DNA of 64,000 bases from Silurus meridionalis. Lineage: Eukaryota > Chordata > Actinopteri > Siluriformes > Siluridae. How positions within the stretch are numbered: position 1 is the stretch's first letter; the number at the start of each line of letters is the position of its first letter. The notes under the pieces are model-generated. The model did no database searches. It was not told where the DNA came from and saw only the letters and a program-made list of their open reading frames with translations. A program made the position numbers and the translations under genes. Where the stretch lies: the NCBI RefSeq assembly GCF_014805685.1, contig NC_060887.1, positions 11,156,463-11,220,462 on the forward strand, read 5' to 3'. This document shows, in pieces, positions 21,287-32,707 of the stretch.

Positions 21287-21840
21287 GATGGATGGAGGGA
21301 TGGAGCGATAGATAGAGCGACATGAGGCAGAGGCAGAGGCAGAAACAGAGAAATGAAAATGAATGAGAGTCATGCCAATACAGCAACCTTCCTTGATCTC
21401 TTGCTCAGTTTTTCCTCTGGCTCTCTTGCTTCTCTCTTGCTGTCTTACAGAACAGAATGATTCGATTTGACAGGAGAAGTCCAGCATGCTTCAATGTGCT
21501 CTTGGTAAATGATTTACAGTGTGGGACAACTCTAATGTACAACATGTTTCTCACCTCTACCTTTCATCTCAACCCGTCCTTCTTTCTTCCAGCTCTTCTC
21601 TTTTTTTTCTGACTCTCTCTGTCCAGTGTACAGCATGTTTCTCACCTCTCCCTTTCATCTCAACCCGTCCTTCTTTCTTCCAGCTCTTCTCTTTTTTCTG
21701 ACTCTCTCTGTACATGCTTCCTAGTTAATGTTGACACACTGATACATTTCAGTGAAGCTTTGGCTCTTACTGATGGACATCTCACAAGTTTGCACCTGTT
21801 GAAGAAGAAAATTTAAAGTTAGTCAATTTCAGTACAACCT
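20670..21840 (+). repeat. Segmental duplication, copy 1
   Basis: The Tc1 remnant plus its non-transposon flank (gaggcagaggcagaaa..., tgcttcaatgtgctcttgg, tttctcacctct..., cacactgat...) recurs in the same order at about 49375-52173. Because the flank is shared, one inserted block was duplicated, rather than Tc1 inserting twice. A short 'tttcatctcaacccgtcctt' unit is itself tandemly doubled at 21560 and 21655. Copy 2 carries an L2 insertion that copy 1 lacks. Confidence 0.8.
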
Positions 21841-22218
21841 AGTCTAGTTCTGATAGCTGCTGGACCTCCATGGGGTCCTAGGCGTACAGGCTTAATAGGT
21901 TTTATAAAGTGAGTATGGTCTGCTCCTATTAAAAGGAGGGGTTGCACTTTGTCAAGGGCTGTAAAAGAATGCCTTTACCCCTGAACACTTAGGTTTGGCG
22001 GAGCACTATTATCCCATTGCAACACTCCAGCAGAGATAACAACACCTGAAAAGCATTCCTTTACAGCCAAATTTTCCATCCTCAAGATAAAGTGAGAGGA
22101 AGAGCCATTGTATTTTGCGGTGTCACACAAACATCAAATTCCTTAGATCCCAGTGAGTAGAGTTCTTGGAAAGGCCTTGTTGAAGCCACAGTTCAACACC
22201 GTCAAAGTGATTTAAATC

Positions 22219-22960
22219 AATCTAGATTACCAGGTTTTCCCGGCTTGGAATTCCAGACAGTTCACCCCATTATTCTAGATCCTCATCATCGAGCCACCAA
22301 ACTACTCATTCAGAAATATGATAGCAAGTTGTCACCCAGGACCGGAATGAGTATTTGCTGAAATGAGATGTGTGTGGATTTCCTCACTTCCAGAGGTCGT
22401 GAGACAATTAAAAAAATCTTAACATAACTGCATGAAATGTCGTAAGTGAAAGCACGCTTGAGACTCCACAAACCACCCTTCTACAGTACTGGTATGGATT
22501 GTTTGGGCATTTCCAAATCGAACTCCTCACAGCTATAGTCACTGATTCCTTCCTCATGGCTCTGAGGAGATTAATAGCACTCCCTCAGAACTGTTATCCG
22601 ACCAGGGCACTTACTTCTAGGGTGGAAAGATTGAGAGAGTTAAGAGATGCCTTAATGAATTGCAGCCAGGAACTTCAACATCTCGGCAAACAAAAGATTG
22701 CATTTCGGTTCAACCCACCTAATGCCCCTCACTTTGGTGGCAGCTGGGAAAGAGAGATTCGATCTCTTAAAAATGCTGTACTGTAGTAGGTGCACAAACA
22801 GTAACAGAAGAAGTTCTTCAAACAGTACTTATCGAGATAGAGGAAATTCTCAATAGCAAACCTCTAGGTTATGTCTCCTCCAATGTAGCAGACTTAGACC
22901 CAATGACCCCAAATCTCCTGCTCATGGGGCGGCCAGACAGCTCTTCACTTTAAGTGATAT
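22219..22960 (+). pseudogene. BEL/Pao integrase remnant
   Basis: BEL-type pol sequence can be followed on the plus strand with frame breaks. 'ILDPHHRATKLLIQKYD' matches the integrase zinc region. 'IVTDSFLMALRRLIA' belongs to the core, and 'FRFNPPNAPHFGGSWEREIR' (frame 22499-22786) is the hallmark Glu region of BEL integrases. After two stops comes 'EILNSKPLGYVSS' and 'TPNLLLMGRPDS'. The second-Asp region is degraded. No LTR, gag or RT is seen nearby. Confidence 0.85.
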
Positions 22961-23010
22961 AGTCAGCCTATTAATCTATAAGACGACGTACATGGAGACA
23001 AAGTCAAGTT

Positions 23011-23208
23011 CTCACTGATCATTTTTTTTGGTCAAGCTCCGATTGACTCATCATGTTGTTTGTAAGTACATTTACAGCCAGTTTTCCAACAGATGAACTT
23101 CAATCACTAAAAAAACAATGCTAGATGATGAACCTGAGTTAATCACTTGAGTTGTCCAACAAGCATCACCTAGCGCAGAAGTTTAGCTTAGATTAATTCC
23201 ATCCAACT
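23011..23208. other. Spacer, no feature seen
   Basis: Short non-coding stretch after the BEL remnant. Confidence 0.5.
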
Positions 23209-23335
23209 TCATTGAGCTTAGCTTGGGTTAGGTTTGCTTAGCTTGGGTTAGCTTAGCTTAGGTTAGCTTCAGTTAGGTTAGCTTCGTTTAGGTTCGCTTC
23301 AGTTAGGTTAGCTTCAGTTAGGTTGGGTTGGAACC
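23209..23335. repeat. Degenerate tandem repeat of GGTTAGCTT-type units
   Basis: Imperfect units such as 'ggttagcttcagtta' and 'gcttagcttgggtta' repeat for about 125 bp. Many contain TTAGG or TTGGG, resembling but not equal to telomeric TTAGGG. Confidence 0.85.
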
Positions 23336-23639
23336 TTCAAAGAAAACAGAAAGATATATGTAACTTGTCAGGTTAATGTAAATAATACCTAATTTAAGTA
23401 TTAAGAAATTAAAGCTGGGCTAGTATCAGAAGCTCTAGATACGACTATGGAGCCTAAAATAGTAAACGGTCATCAGAGAACAGACAACACAAAACAGGTG
23501 AATTTGAAAAGATTTATTATACAAAATAAATTGGCAGTCATTTACATTCCCTGCCTACCTAAGAAGGCTTCCTGAGTGCACAGCACACAATAAACTCAAA
23601 ATAAAAAAAACTCAAATGAAGAAAGAGTCCATGGAAGTT
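23336..23639. other. Spacer, no gene seen
   Basis: AT-rich with no element ends that I recognise. Confidence 0.5.
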
Positions 23640-24608
23640 GTTTATGTGTGTGTGTTTGCTACCTGTCCAATCGTTACCATTTCGTAGATTTAAATGGAGA
23701 GCTTTTCAGGCTAATGCTAGTGAACTATGGCGTGCCAAAAGGTTCAGTTCTAGGACCCCTGCTCTTCACAATGTTCATGCTTCCCTTAGGAAATATTATT
23801 AGAAGGCATGGAATTAGCTTCCATTGTTATGCTGATGATACCCAACTATATATCTCATCTAAACCAGGCGATACAGCTCAATTAACTTGGATTACTGAGT
23901 GTGTTAAGGAAATAAGAGATTGGATGACCCATAACTTTCTACTTTTAAATTCTGATAAGATGGAGATTTTGCTCATTGGCCCAAAAACTAGTATACAGAA
24001 GCACCAGCATCTCAACCCGCATTTAGACGGATGCTCTGTAACCACTAGCTCAACAGTAAAATACCTGGGAGTTATTTTAGACAGCAACTTATCTTTCACC
24101 TTAGAAATATTTCTAAGCTAAGAAATATGTTGTCTATATCCGATGCAGAGAAGCTCGTCCATGCGTTCATGACCTCCAGAATAGATTATTGTTATGCATT
24201 ACTAGGTGGATGTCCTGCATCATTAAAAAACAAGCTTTAGTTAGTTCAGAATGGGGCAGCAAAAGTTCTTACTAGGTCAAGAAAATATGATCATATAACC
24301 CCAATCTTATCGTCCCTACATTACAATGCTACTCACTTTCAAAGCACTAAATGGTTTGGCTCCCATGTATCTCTCCAGTCTTTTAACACGCTACAATCCG
24401 TCATCCTCCCTGAGATCTCAAAACTCTGGGCTTCTAGTAGTTCCTAGAATAGCAAAGTCCACTAATGGCGGTAGAGCATTTTCACAACTTTGGAATAGTC
24501 TTCCTGACAGTGTTCGGGGTTTAGACACACTCACCCAGTTTAAATGTAGATTAAAAACATATCTTTTTAGCAAAGCCTACACATAACACACATCACATCA
24601 TAACCTTG
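23640..24608 (+). mobile_element. L2 LINE copy, left part (RT C-terminal half)
   Basis: Frame 23648-24121 reads 'YLSNRYHFVDLNGE', 'GVPKGSVLGPLLFTMFMLPLG', catalytic '[10 protein letters not shown]', 'NFLLLNSDKMEILLIG' and 'KYLGVILDSN'. After frame breaks, 24326-24586 gives the C-terminus 'LTFKALNGLAPMYL' and 'LWNSLPDSVRGL'. It is 5'-truncated within RT. The 3' untranslated region is split by Gypsy B and resumes at 32708. It is a different L2 subfamily from the 16-kb copy (tail ends in (ttgac)n rather than (gaatt)n). Confidence 0.88.
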
Positions 24609-26115
24609 TGTGGCGGGGCGGTGGTTGGTAAAAGTCGACACTAGTATACAACTAGAACGGAAAGCAGACTACGCCACCCCGTTTCTATAAACGGGGAAAT
24701 TTAGACTCGAAATAAAGCACACAGGTTCGTTTCCACTAAACACAGGAGACGTGAATGTAAATACAAAAAAAATGCTTTTATTTCTCAAATAAGAATTAGC
24801 TAAAATATAAAAGAACTGTTGACCAGGCAGGAATAACAAAAAGAAATAAAATACTTTCAGGCTGAGGCTTACCAGTAGGGTGGCTAGCTGCACAGTGAGT
24901 ATCTTAAGACACCCCACTCACCCAAGTATGCTCCGCACAAACATCCACACACACACACACACACACTAAGTGAGGGAGATACAATGGACACGGCAAAACA
25001 CTCTGTGAGAGAAGCACCACCACCACAAAGGTCAAAACAGCTAGCTTCCCTCACTGGAGGCCTTCAGCTCCTGAAATAATCAAAAACAAGAATATAAAAA
25101 CAATCAAAACACACATACAGTTAAACAATTTACATTGGATCAAGTTCAAACCATGAATGACAAATCTGGATCATTTACTGGCCACACAGGTTCAAAGAGA
25201 CAGGAGCTCTGCTAGGTTGGCATCACAAGCTCATGATCCTAGACACAATGGCTCGACCAAGGGTCCAAGAAAAGAACAAAAACAAAAGAGGAAAACAAGA
25301 TGAAAGAAAACAAACAAACAGGATTCAAATCAAATTACAAAAACAACAAATTAATCAAAGAAGAAACTGAAAAAAAAGATCCATGAATACTCAAATTGGT
25401 CCAATTAAACAGGGAACAAAACTGACAAATCCAATACCAATGGTCACAGAGAGATAAAAAATAGCAGCAGAACAAACAGTGCAGTCTTAATATGGTATCG
25501 GGAGTAACTTATTTGCCCCGCAGTCCACAGTGACAAAATGCTCATGAACAATTACCCCACTAAAATAGACAAAAATAAAGACAAATCAGTCAGAGACACC
25601 AATCCAAATAATGCTCAAAGGACTAGATATACATACCCAGAAGTAGATTGTTAAACAGGTTCAGTTATTTGCAGTTTTATCCAAAAAAACAACGAGCTGC
25701 AAATATGCGGGTGTTCCATCAGCGCATACACAGACTGCAATATAATCGAAGCATAAGTTACGAGTCACACCACAACAAACATTAATCCACTAGAATTAAC
25801 ATACCTGGAGTGAAAGACAGCCTGTACCCAACAGCAACGTCACGCCAATCCTAAACACAACCTGGCTACAAACCAATAGACACACTTAATAGTGCATAAA
25901 CACTAGTAGCAGCAGCATTAGCCAAACAGCTAGGTACATACCTCCCGCAAAGCCGCGTGCACCCGCCCACAAACGACAATGATTGGATCATGCACGCTCA
26001 GGTGACATACCCGGCGTCTTTAAATATGCCTGGAATGGCAGCCAATAGGCTGTCACACCAGTCATTCAGGCGACAGTCACGCTTACGAGGGCGGTACCTA
26101 GACTGCCCCACTACA
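24609..26115 (-). repeat. Gypsy B 3' LTR
   Basis: This 1507-bp LTR has TG...CA ends. It is longer than its partner by about 325 bp (about 24744-25068), a segment containing a minus-strand AATAAA signal and a CA run at 24944-24966. Confidence 0.94.
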
Positions 26116-26182
26116 ATCTACCCCTGGCTCTTGCATCGTCGCCCCGACGATGGACAAAACCCCACTACGGCCAGGAATTGAC

Positions 26183-27862
26183 TTAACACCAGGGCCTGAA
26201 AAGGGCAGAAACAGCATTAGACACAGGAGCTATCGTAGAGACACCGCTCCTCCCTGCTTCCACTGCCTGAGGGAGGTGGTGCAGATTAGAATGATGACCA
26301 GCGTTAGCTCGCCTCGTCCGCCGCAAGGCAAGTTCACCATTACTAGACTGACTTACAGGTGAAGGTTCCCTTACTGACCCCAAATCTGAAGATACCACAC
26401 CAGATGGTCCAGGCGCCACTGAAGTTGTACGGGCAGTATCTTCGGTTAGGCATCGAGGAACACGGGCAGGTGAAGACACTGGGTCCCTTAGTGTTGACCC
26501 ACCAACACCCTGTGGAGTTTCAGGTACCAAGACCCACAGATCGACCTCCTCAGATGGAGAGTCCTCCGATGGTGGAACCTCCACTACTACAGAACCATCT
26601 GAAGGTCTAACAGGAGAGTCTCTTTGTATGCGGGTCTTTAACAAAGAGCGGTGAACCCGTTTTACCTTACTCAAATCATCTGCTGGTGCAATCGTGTATA
26701 CTGACCCACCTACCTGAGGCGCTCTCACCACCTGATACACCACTGGGCTCCACAGGTCCTGGATCTTATGGCGCCCTCTCAGGCCATAATCGCGAAGGTA
26801 AACCAGCTGACCCTCCCTCAATAGTGTATCACGAACTTGCCGATCGTTCTTACGACGCTCGGCCGTCACCTTCAAATGTTCTCGAGCCCCCTCAAAGGCC
26901 ACCTGTAAGCGGGTTTGGTGCTCCAACACCCACTCATTCACTTCACCCGCCACCATCTCCTGGCTTCTGCCTAACAAAAAATCGATAGGGAGCCTTGGCT
27001 CTTGGCCAAACATCAAGAAGTAGGGTGACTCACCAGTCGCTTGATGAGGGGTAGTATTATAACAAAAGAGCACCTGAGGGAGAGCAGAGACCCAATCTGC
27101 CTTCCGAGAAGGAGGAAGGGTACGCAGGAGATTATGCAGGGTCCTGTTAAAACGTTCGCACTGCCCATAACCTGCCGGATGGTAAGGGGTAGTGCGGGAT
27201 TTCTCAATCTGATAGAGACTACAGAGCTGTTGTATCAAGGACGACTCAAAGCCGCGGCCCTGATCAGAATGAATGCGCCCAGGGACACCAAACTTATAGA
27301 ACCACTCCAATACCAACGTGCGGGCCACAGTTTTGGCTCGCTGATCCCGAGTGGGGACCGCCAGGGTGTATTTTGTGAAGACATCAGTCATCACCAAAAC
27401 ATTTTCCAGCCGGAAGCGAGATGGTTCCAGCAGTGTAAAGTCAATGGCCAAGATTTCATTTGGCCTAGAGGCCAACAGGTGACCCATGAAACTACGAGCT
27501 ATTGGCTCCTGACACCTTTCGCACTCCCGACACCACTGGGCTACATCGGATGTCAGTCCCGGCCAATAGTAACGCTGTCGCACTAGCTCAGTGGTCCGTT
27601 CGACCCCTTGGTGTCCATGTCCCTGGTGCACTTGTGACAAAACTTCCCTATACAAAACAGCTGGCAGGACTACCTGGAGAATCTCTTCACCACTGTTAGA
27701 ACGAAACACACGGCGATGCAGAACCCCTTCTTTTTCCAGCAATCGATCCCACTGACGCAGTAAAACTAGGGCTGCTTTGGACAGCTGGCGTCGCTCTTCA
27801 GAGCTGGGAGGCACTCCCAGTCTCCAGAACACCAAAATCTCCCCGATCACAGGATCCGCCTC
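26183..27862 (-). CDS. pol: Gypsy B integrase
   Basis: A 555-codon uninterrupted frame gives the complete integrase of this family. The H2C2 zinc region has 'HQGHGHQGVERTTELVRQRY' and 'CRECERC'. The DDE core has 'NVLVMTDVFTKYTLAVPT', 'IHSDQGRGFESSL' and 'GYGQCERFNRTLHNLL'. The GPY/F-like module has 'RGRHKIQDLWSP', 'YTIAPADDL' and 'VHRSLLKTRI'. A Ser/Pro/Val-rich tail of about 120 residues follows. All three acidic residues are present. Upstream, one TAG (about 27863-27865) separates it in frame from RNase H. This is the best-preserved protein of the element. Confidence 0.93.
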   Translation of the reverse strand, partial: EADPVIGEILVFWRLGVPPSSEERRQLSKAALVLLRQWDRLLEKEGVLHRRVFRSNSGEEILQVVLPAVLYREVLSQVHQGHGHQGVERTTELVRQRYYWPGLTSDVAQWCRECERCQEPIARSFMGHLLASRPNEILAIDFTLLEPSRFRLENVLVMTDVFTKYTLAVPTRDQRAKTVARTLVLEWFYKFGVPGRIHSDQGRGFESSLIQQLCSLYQIEKSRTTPYHPAGYGQCERFNRTLHNLLRTLPPSRKADWVSALPQVLFCYNTTPHQATGESPYFLMFGQEPRLPIDFLLGRSQEMVAGEVNEWVLEHQTRLQVAFEGAREHLKVTAERRKNDRQVRDTLLREGQLVYLRDYGLRGRHKIQDLWSPVVYQVVRAPQVGGSVYTIAPADDLSKVKRVHRSLLKTRIQRDSPVRPSDGSVVVEVPPSEDSPSEEVDLWVLVPETPQGVGGSTLRDPVSSPARVPRCLTEDTARTTSVAPGPSGVVSSDLGSVREPSPVSQSSNGELALRRTRRANAGHHSNLHHLPQAVEAGRSGVSTIAPVSNAVSALFRPWC

Positions 27863-27865
27863 CTG

Positions 27866-28753
27866 CTATGCCTTCATATCACCCACCAGACTAGGAAACA
27901 CAGAGACTACAGACTGGGTAGCTGGCATCACTAGATCTAACCCGGATACTTGTGCCAGGACCTCTGGAACCTCAGTCCCTGGCAACAAACCTCTCACTTC
28001 ACCATGATTAGCAGGGTCCTGCCTGGAAAGGGCATCAGCATTCCGGTTACTCCTCCCCGGCCGATACCGGATACCAAAATCAAATGCTGCAAGTTGAGCA
28101 GCCCAACGCTGCTCGGCAGCCCCAAGCCCCGCAGTGGTCAGGTGGCTGAGAGGGTTGTTATCTGTATACACAACACACCTCTGCCCCAACAAATACTCCC
28201 TAAATTTCTCAGTCAAGGCCCACTTGAGCGCCAAGAACTCCAACTTCATGGAGCTATAGTTGGACATATTGCGCTCAGTGGGCCTAAGACTGCGACTAGC
28301 ATAAGAAATTGGCCGTACTTTACCTCCTTGTTCCTGCGAGAGGACAGCTCCTAAACCCCCATGGCTGGCATCTACCTCCAGGATAAAAGGCAAGGAAAAG
28401 TCAGCATAGGCGAGTACTGGGGCAGACGTGAGCCTTCTCTTCAGCTCATCAAAACACTGCTCACACTGCTCAGTCCAGGAGCTAGAAAAACCCTGCCCAG
28501 CTCGTGTTCTAGGTTTAGCGGCAGCCCATTCAGCTACCAACCTATGCAGAGGGGCTGCCAACTTCGCGAACCCCTCAACAAAGCGCCGGTAATAGCTTGC
28601 AAAACCTAGGAATGAACGCAACGCCTGCACACTAGTGGGGCGTTGCCAATTAACTACGGCCTCAATTTTACTGGGGTCCGTGGATACTCTCTGAGCTGAG
28701 ATAACATGTCCCAGGTACTTTACCTCATGTTGGAAAAATGCACATTTCCCCAA
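27866..28753 (-). pseudogene. pol: Gypsy B RT thumb and RNase H
   Basis: The frame starts abruptly at 'CAFFQHEVKYLGHVIS', continues 'SFLGFASYYRRFVEGF' (thumb), then RNase H 'FILEVDASHGGLGAVLSQE' and 'TDNNPLSHL', ending 'NADALSRQ' plus a linker. It is joined out of frame to the upstream RT by the deletion at about 28745-28752 that removed the active-site block. RNase H itself looks intact. Confidence 0.9.
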
Positions 28754-30218
28754 ACATCCGTTCCATTAAACGTTGGAACGTGCTTGGAGCATTGCAAAGC
28801 CCAAAGGGCATACGATTCCATTCGAACAATCCGAAAGGAGTGCAAAATGCGGTCTTGGGCTTGTCTCTTTCAGTGACAGGGACCTGATTATACCCACTGG
28901 CCAAGTCCATAGTGGAAAACCAGCAGGCCCCCGTCAAAGAGTCTAACGACTCCTCGATGCGCGGCAGCGGGAAAGCGTCCTTACGGGTCTTTGCGTTCAG
29001 TTGGCGGTAGTCAACGCACATACGCAGACTACCATCTTTCTTTTTAACAAGCACAATTGGGGATGCATATGGGCTACAGCTCTCTCTTATAACATTAGCC
29101 TCCAACAGCTGATTAACGTGGGACTTCACCACTTCATATTCCGACGGAGGTATACGCCTATATCGCTGCCGGACGGGAACGTTATCTAGCAGGGGAATAT
29201 CGTGCGAAATCAGGTTGGTACATCCTAAATCACCCTCATGAGTGGAAAACACTGACTGAAACCTGTAAAGCAGGTCCCTTACCTGACCCTGTTCGGTTTC
29301 GGATAAAACAGACAGGTCGAGTGCGTCAATTTGTTCTTTAACGCCAAGAACGACTTCCCCAGCTGGAGAATGCACCGTGGCCGCCACCGACCGGACCTCA
29401 CTAACTCCTGAAGGCAAACTAACCACACAAACATTAGTCAGGGTACCAAGGACAGTGTTAGCATAAAGCAACACATCAGTGGTTCCCACATTTACCACAG
29501 GTAGATAAACAGTACCTCGTGTAACCTGCACCAGTACAGGGGAAGCCAACAGACCAGCTGGTAACCCGGCGTCTGGGGGTTCAAAAAGGACAGTACTGTT
29601 GGCGTATTGCTCGGAACAAGTTGCTGCCACAAACCTCATCATGCCACCTGGGATGCGACATGGTCTCCGCCCTCGTACTCTAACCCTTCCTAAATGTACC
29701 CCAGGTGACTGATTATCAACTCGACGACAATGTTGTAATGCCTGTAAAACAGAATTTGGAACATCTATGGTTGAGAGTGAATCAAACAAGTCTGGGCCAT
29801 GTTGTCCGAAAAGCCCCTGGTAGCATCGACTAAGGACATTCATTCTCAGAACACCTGGGACCCGTGTACACAAGCCACCAGGAGGATCCCGCACAACAAG
29901 CACACCACATTCTGTTATTACTTGATCGCATAGTTCGATAGTTAACTCCATATAACCAATATAGGGAATTGAAAGACCATTAGCGGCTCTAAGCTGCAAC
30001 CACTGGCACGATTTGAGTCGATCCTGGCCCCATGGTTCGAAGTGTTTACGAAAACAACTCTCAGTAATCGTAGTTACCATGGAGCCAGTATCCACCAGAC
30101 AGGGCACTCGAACATCGCCAATTGAAACGACAAGGTGTGGGCACGATGACATTAAATGCGACATATTTGAACCGTTTGAGCCAGTTACCTCCCCACCCGT
30201 GCTATGGCCCTGAAGCAC
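28745..30218 (-). pseudogene. pol: Gypsy B protease and RT N-terminal part (active site deleted)
   Basis: The protease has 'VSIGDVRVPCLVDTGSMVTT' (D-T-G) and 'GVLRMNVLSRC', where Arg replaces the usual Gly of the G-x-L-G element. RT follows: 'SPYASPIVLVKKKDGSLRMC', 'TMDLASGYNQVPV' and 'MPFGLCNAPSTFQRLMERMF', then it breaks. About 45 residues present in Gypsy A, including the YLDD box, are missing and the frame shifts. Protease may fold, but reverse transcription is impossible. The frame begins right after the gag stop in the -1 register. Confidence 0.92.
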
Positions 30219-30326
30219 GGTGGGGGCTAGTTTTCCGACGTTGCTGATGGGCCAGGCCGTCTACCTCCATCTCTCGATTGAATAGAGGGTGAGGAAAACT
30301 GAGGGCGAGAAGGGACACGTACCTCG

Positions 30327-31308
30327 TCACAGTCTCTGGCAAAATGCCCAGGTTTTGACACCTCCTACAATAACTGGTCCCTGTCGGGAAGATTGACCCC
30401 GAAACGAGGGAGCCTGTAAACGGGCAAAGCTTTGCGCAAGTTTAGTCAACTGTGCTTGCTGGCATTGGAGCATATCCCTCAATTCATCCATTTCCGAATT
30501 CCCAGATAATCTACTCACCCCAACAAATGGATCCCCTTGTACCCCATATTGAAGCCCATGAACTGATGGAACAGAATGACTTCTGGTCCTTGTACTTCCT
30601 GGCATGCCCTCCCGCTCCCATCTAATGGCTTCGCTACGCACCTCCAACAATGTTAACGTAGGTTGATGACGTATCAACTGCTTTAATTCACGACACAGAG
30701 CACTATCAAAAACATGTTCAACAAATTGGTCCCGTAGTAAAACATGTGAATTTGGCATACCATGAGGTGATCGTTGTTTCACTTGCTCAAGGAGACCCAT
30801 CAGGACGAGAGAGAACTCCAACAGGCTCTCACCCTCCTGTTGCTTTCTCGAGAAAAAGGCATCCTGCAAAGAAACATGACTGCGCGCAACCATACAGTTC
30901 CCGCAAAGCCGAAATTATTTTGTCTGGGTCTTTACGCTCTACCTCTGGGCGGTACTTAATCTCGTCCCTTGCTTCCCCTTCCAAGTGGTCGAATAAATAG
31001 AACGCCTTGTCAGTATCAGAAAGATGACGGGCACGCATGCAAGCCTGGGCCTCCTCAACCCACTCCTCAATACTAAGGCCGACCCTGCCATTAAATTTTG
31101 GACACTTTCTGTCTCGTGGTACAAAAACAAATCGTTCTGGTCTAGGGACATCTACATTACTGAGTTGGGACAAAACAGAAGGCCCAGGGGCAGAAGCAGA
31201 TAAGTCATTAGGACCTAAGGGCACAGAGGTACGCTCCTAACGCAACCTCTCATTGTCTGCTCTTAGCTGAGCAATCATCTCCCTTAACTCGTGTAACTCC
31301 TCTTCCAT
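30327..31308 (-). pseudogene. gag: Gypsy B Gag (nonsense and frameshifts)
   Basis: The start codon is at 31308, opening a coiled-coil-like stretch ('MEEELHELREMIAQLRADNE'). A TAG at 31237-31239 then falls at the position of a Gln in Gypsy A. The frame continues (30829-31224) through 'CPKFNGRVGLSIEEWVEEAQ' and 'EGEARDEIKYRP'. It shifts near 30.89 kb into frame 30327-30893 with 'LLEFSLVLMGLLEQVKQ' and 'DQFVEHVFDSALCRELKQL'. The CCHC knuckle at about 30350-30385 is destroyed by two one-base losses. This copy keeps the Trp-containing segment that Gypsy A deleted. Confidence 0.9.
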
Positions 31309-31498
31309 ACTTGAACGATAGAAGCACTTACCAAGAAAAGGTGAAGAATACACCCACAATAAGGGCTAGGTTCAAAACAAGACGTGCACTGCTGTCCTGC
31401 TGCCACTCCACACCAAGGAAAACAAAATCCTGCAATATTCAAAGAGAAAGAGAAAAAAAACAACAACTGTATACACATTCACGTCTCTGTCAAATGTG

Positions 31499-31518
31499 GA
31501 ATCCTGCCGACTACGCCA
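31499..31518 (-). promoter_or_regulatory. Gypsy B primer-binding site (tRNA-Ser)
   Basis: gaatcctgccgactacgcca, 20 bases, matches the 3' end of vertebrate tRNA-Ser (AGA/TGA type) with CCA, three bases from the LTR. It is the same primer as in Gypsy A. Confidence 0.87.
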
Positions 31519-31521
31519 AAG

Positions 31522-32703
31522 TGTGGCGGGGCGGTGGTTGGTAAAAGTCGACACTAGTATACAACTAGAACGGAAAGCAGACTACGCCACCCCGTTTCTA
31601 TAAACGGGGAAATTTAGACTCGAAATAAAGCACACAGGTTCGTTTCCACTAAACACTCCTGAAATAAACAAAAACAAGAATATAAAAACAATCAAAACAC
31701 ACATACAGTTAAACAATTTACATTGAATCAAGTTCAAACCATGAATGACAAATCTGGATCATTTACTGGCCACACAGGTTCAAAGAGACAGGAGCTCTGC
31801 TAGGTTGGCATCACAAGCTCATGAACCTAGACACAATGGCTCGACCAAGGGTCCAAGAAAAGAACAAAAACAAAAGAGGAAAACAAGATGAAAGAAAACA
31901 AACAAACAGGATTCAAATCAAATTACAAAAACAACAAATTAATCAAAGAAGAAACTGAAAAAAAGATCCATGAATACTCAAATTGGTCCAATTAAACAGG
32001 GAACAAAACTGACAAATCCAATACCAATGGTCACAGAGGGATAAAAATAGCAGCAGGACAAACAGTGCAGTCTTAATATGGTATCAGAAGTAACTTATTT
32101 GCCCCCGGCAGTCCACAGTGACAAAATGCTCGTGAACAATTACCCCCACTAAAATAGACAAAAATAAAGACAAATCATTCAGAGACACCAATCCAAATAA
32201 TGCTCAAGGGACTAGATATACATACCCAGAAGTAGATTGTTAAACAGGTTCAGTTACTCGCAGTTTTATCCAAAAAAAAATGAGCTGCAAATATGCGGGT
32301 GTTCCATCAGCGCATACACAGACTGCAATATAATCGAAGCATAAGTTACGAGTCACACCGCAACAAACATTAATCCACTAGAATTAACATACCTGGAGTG
32401 AAAGACAGCCTGTACCCAACAGCAACGTCACGCCAATCCTAAACACAACCTGGCTACAAACCAATAGACACACTTAATAGTGCATAAACACTAGTAGCAG
32501 CAGCATTAGCCAAACAGCTAGGTACATACCTCCCGCAAAGCCGCGTGCACCCGCCCACAAACGACAATGATTGGATCATGCACGCTCAGGTGACATACCC
32601 GGCGTCTTTAAATATGCCTGGAATGGCAGCCAATAGGCTGTCACACCAGTCATTCAGGTGACAGTCACGCTTACAAGGGCGGTACCTAGACTGCCCCACT
32701 ACA
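31522..32703 (-). repeat. Gypsy B 5' LTR (internally deleted)
   Basis: At 1182 bp it is otherwise about 1% different by eye from the 3' LTR. The deletion junction is at about 31656. Confidence 0.93.
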
Positions 32704-32707
32704 CTTG

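Larger units (their letters stand above)
24609..32703 (-). mobile_element. Gypsy B: complete but dead Ty3/Gypsy retrotransposon
   Basis: An 8.1-kb minus-strand element lies between LTRs 24609-26115 and 31522-32703, with a perfect target duplication CTTG (24605-24608 and 32704-32707). It is the same family as Gypsy A: same domain order, the same tRNA-Ser primer site, a similar purine tract (aggggtagat next to 26115) and the same gag/pol junction. It sits in the 3' untranslated region of an L2 copy. It has a nonsense codon early in gag, frameshifts in gag, a deletion of the RT active site, and one nonsense codon between RNase H and integrase. Confidence 0.95.

Noticed and set aside
23209..23335. 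CRISPR-like array
   Set aside because: Units are imperfect and contiguous with no spacers, and the genome is eukaryotic.
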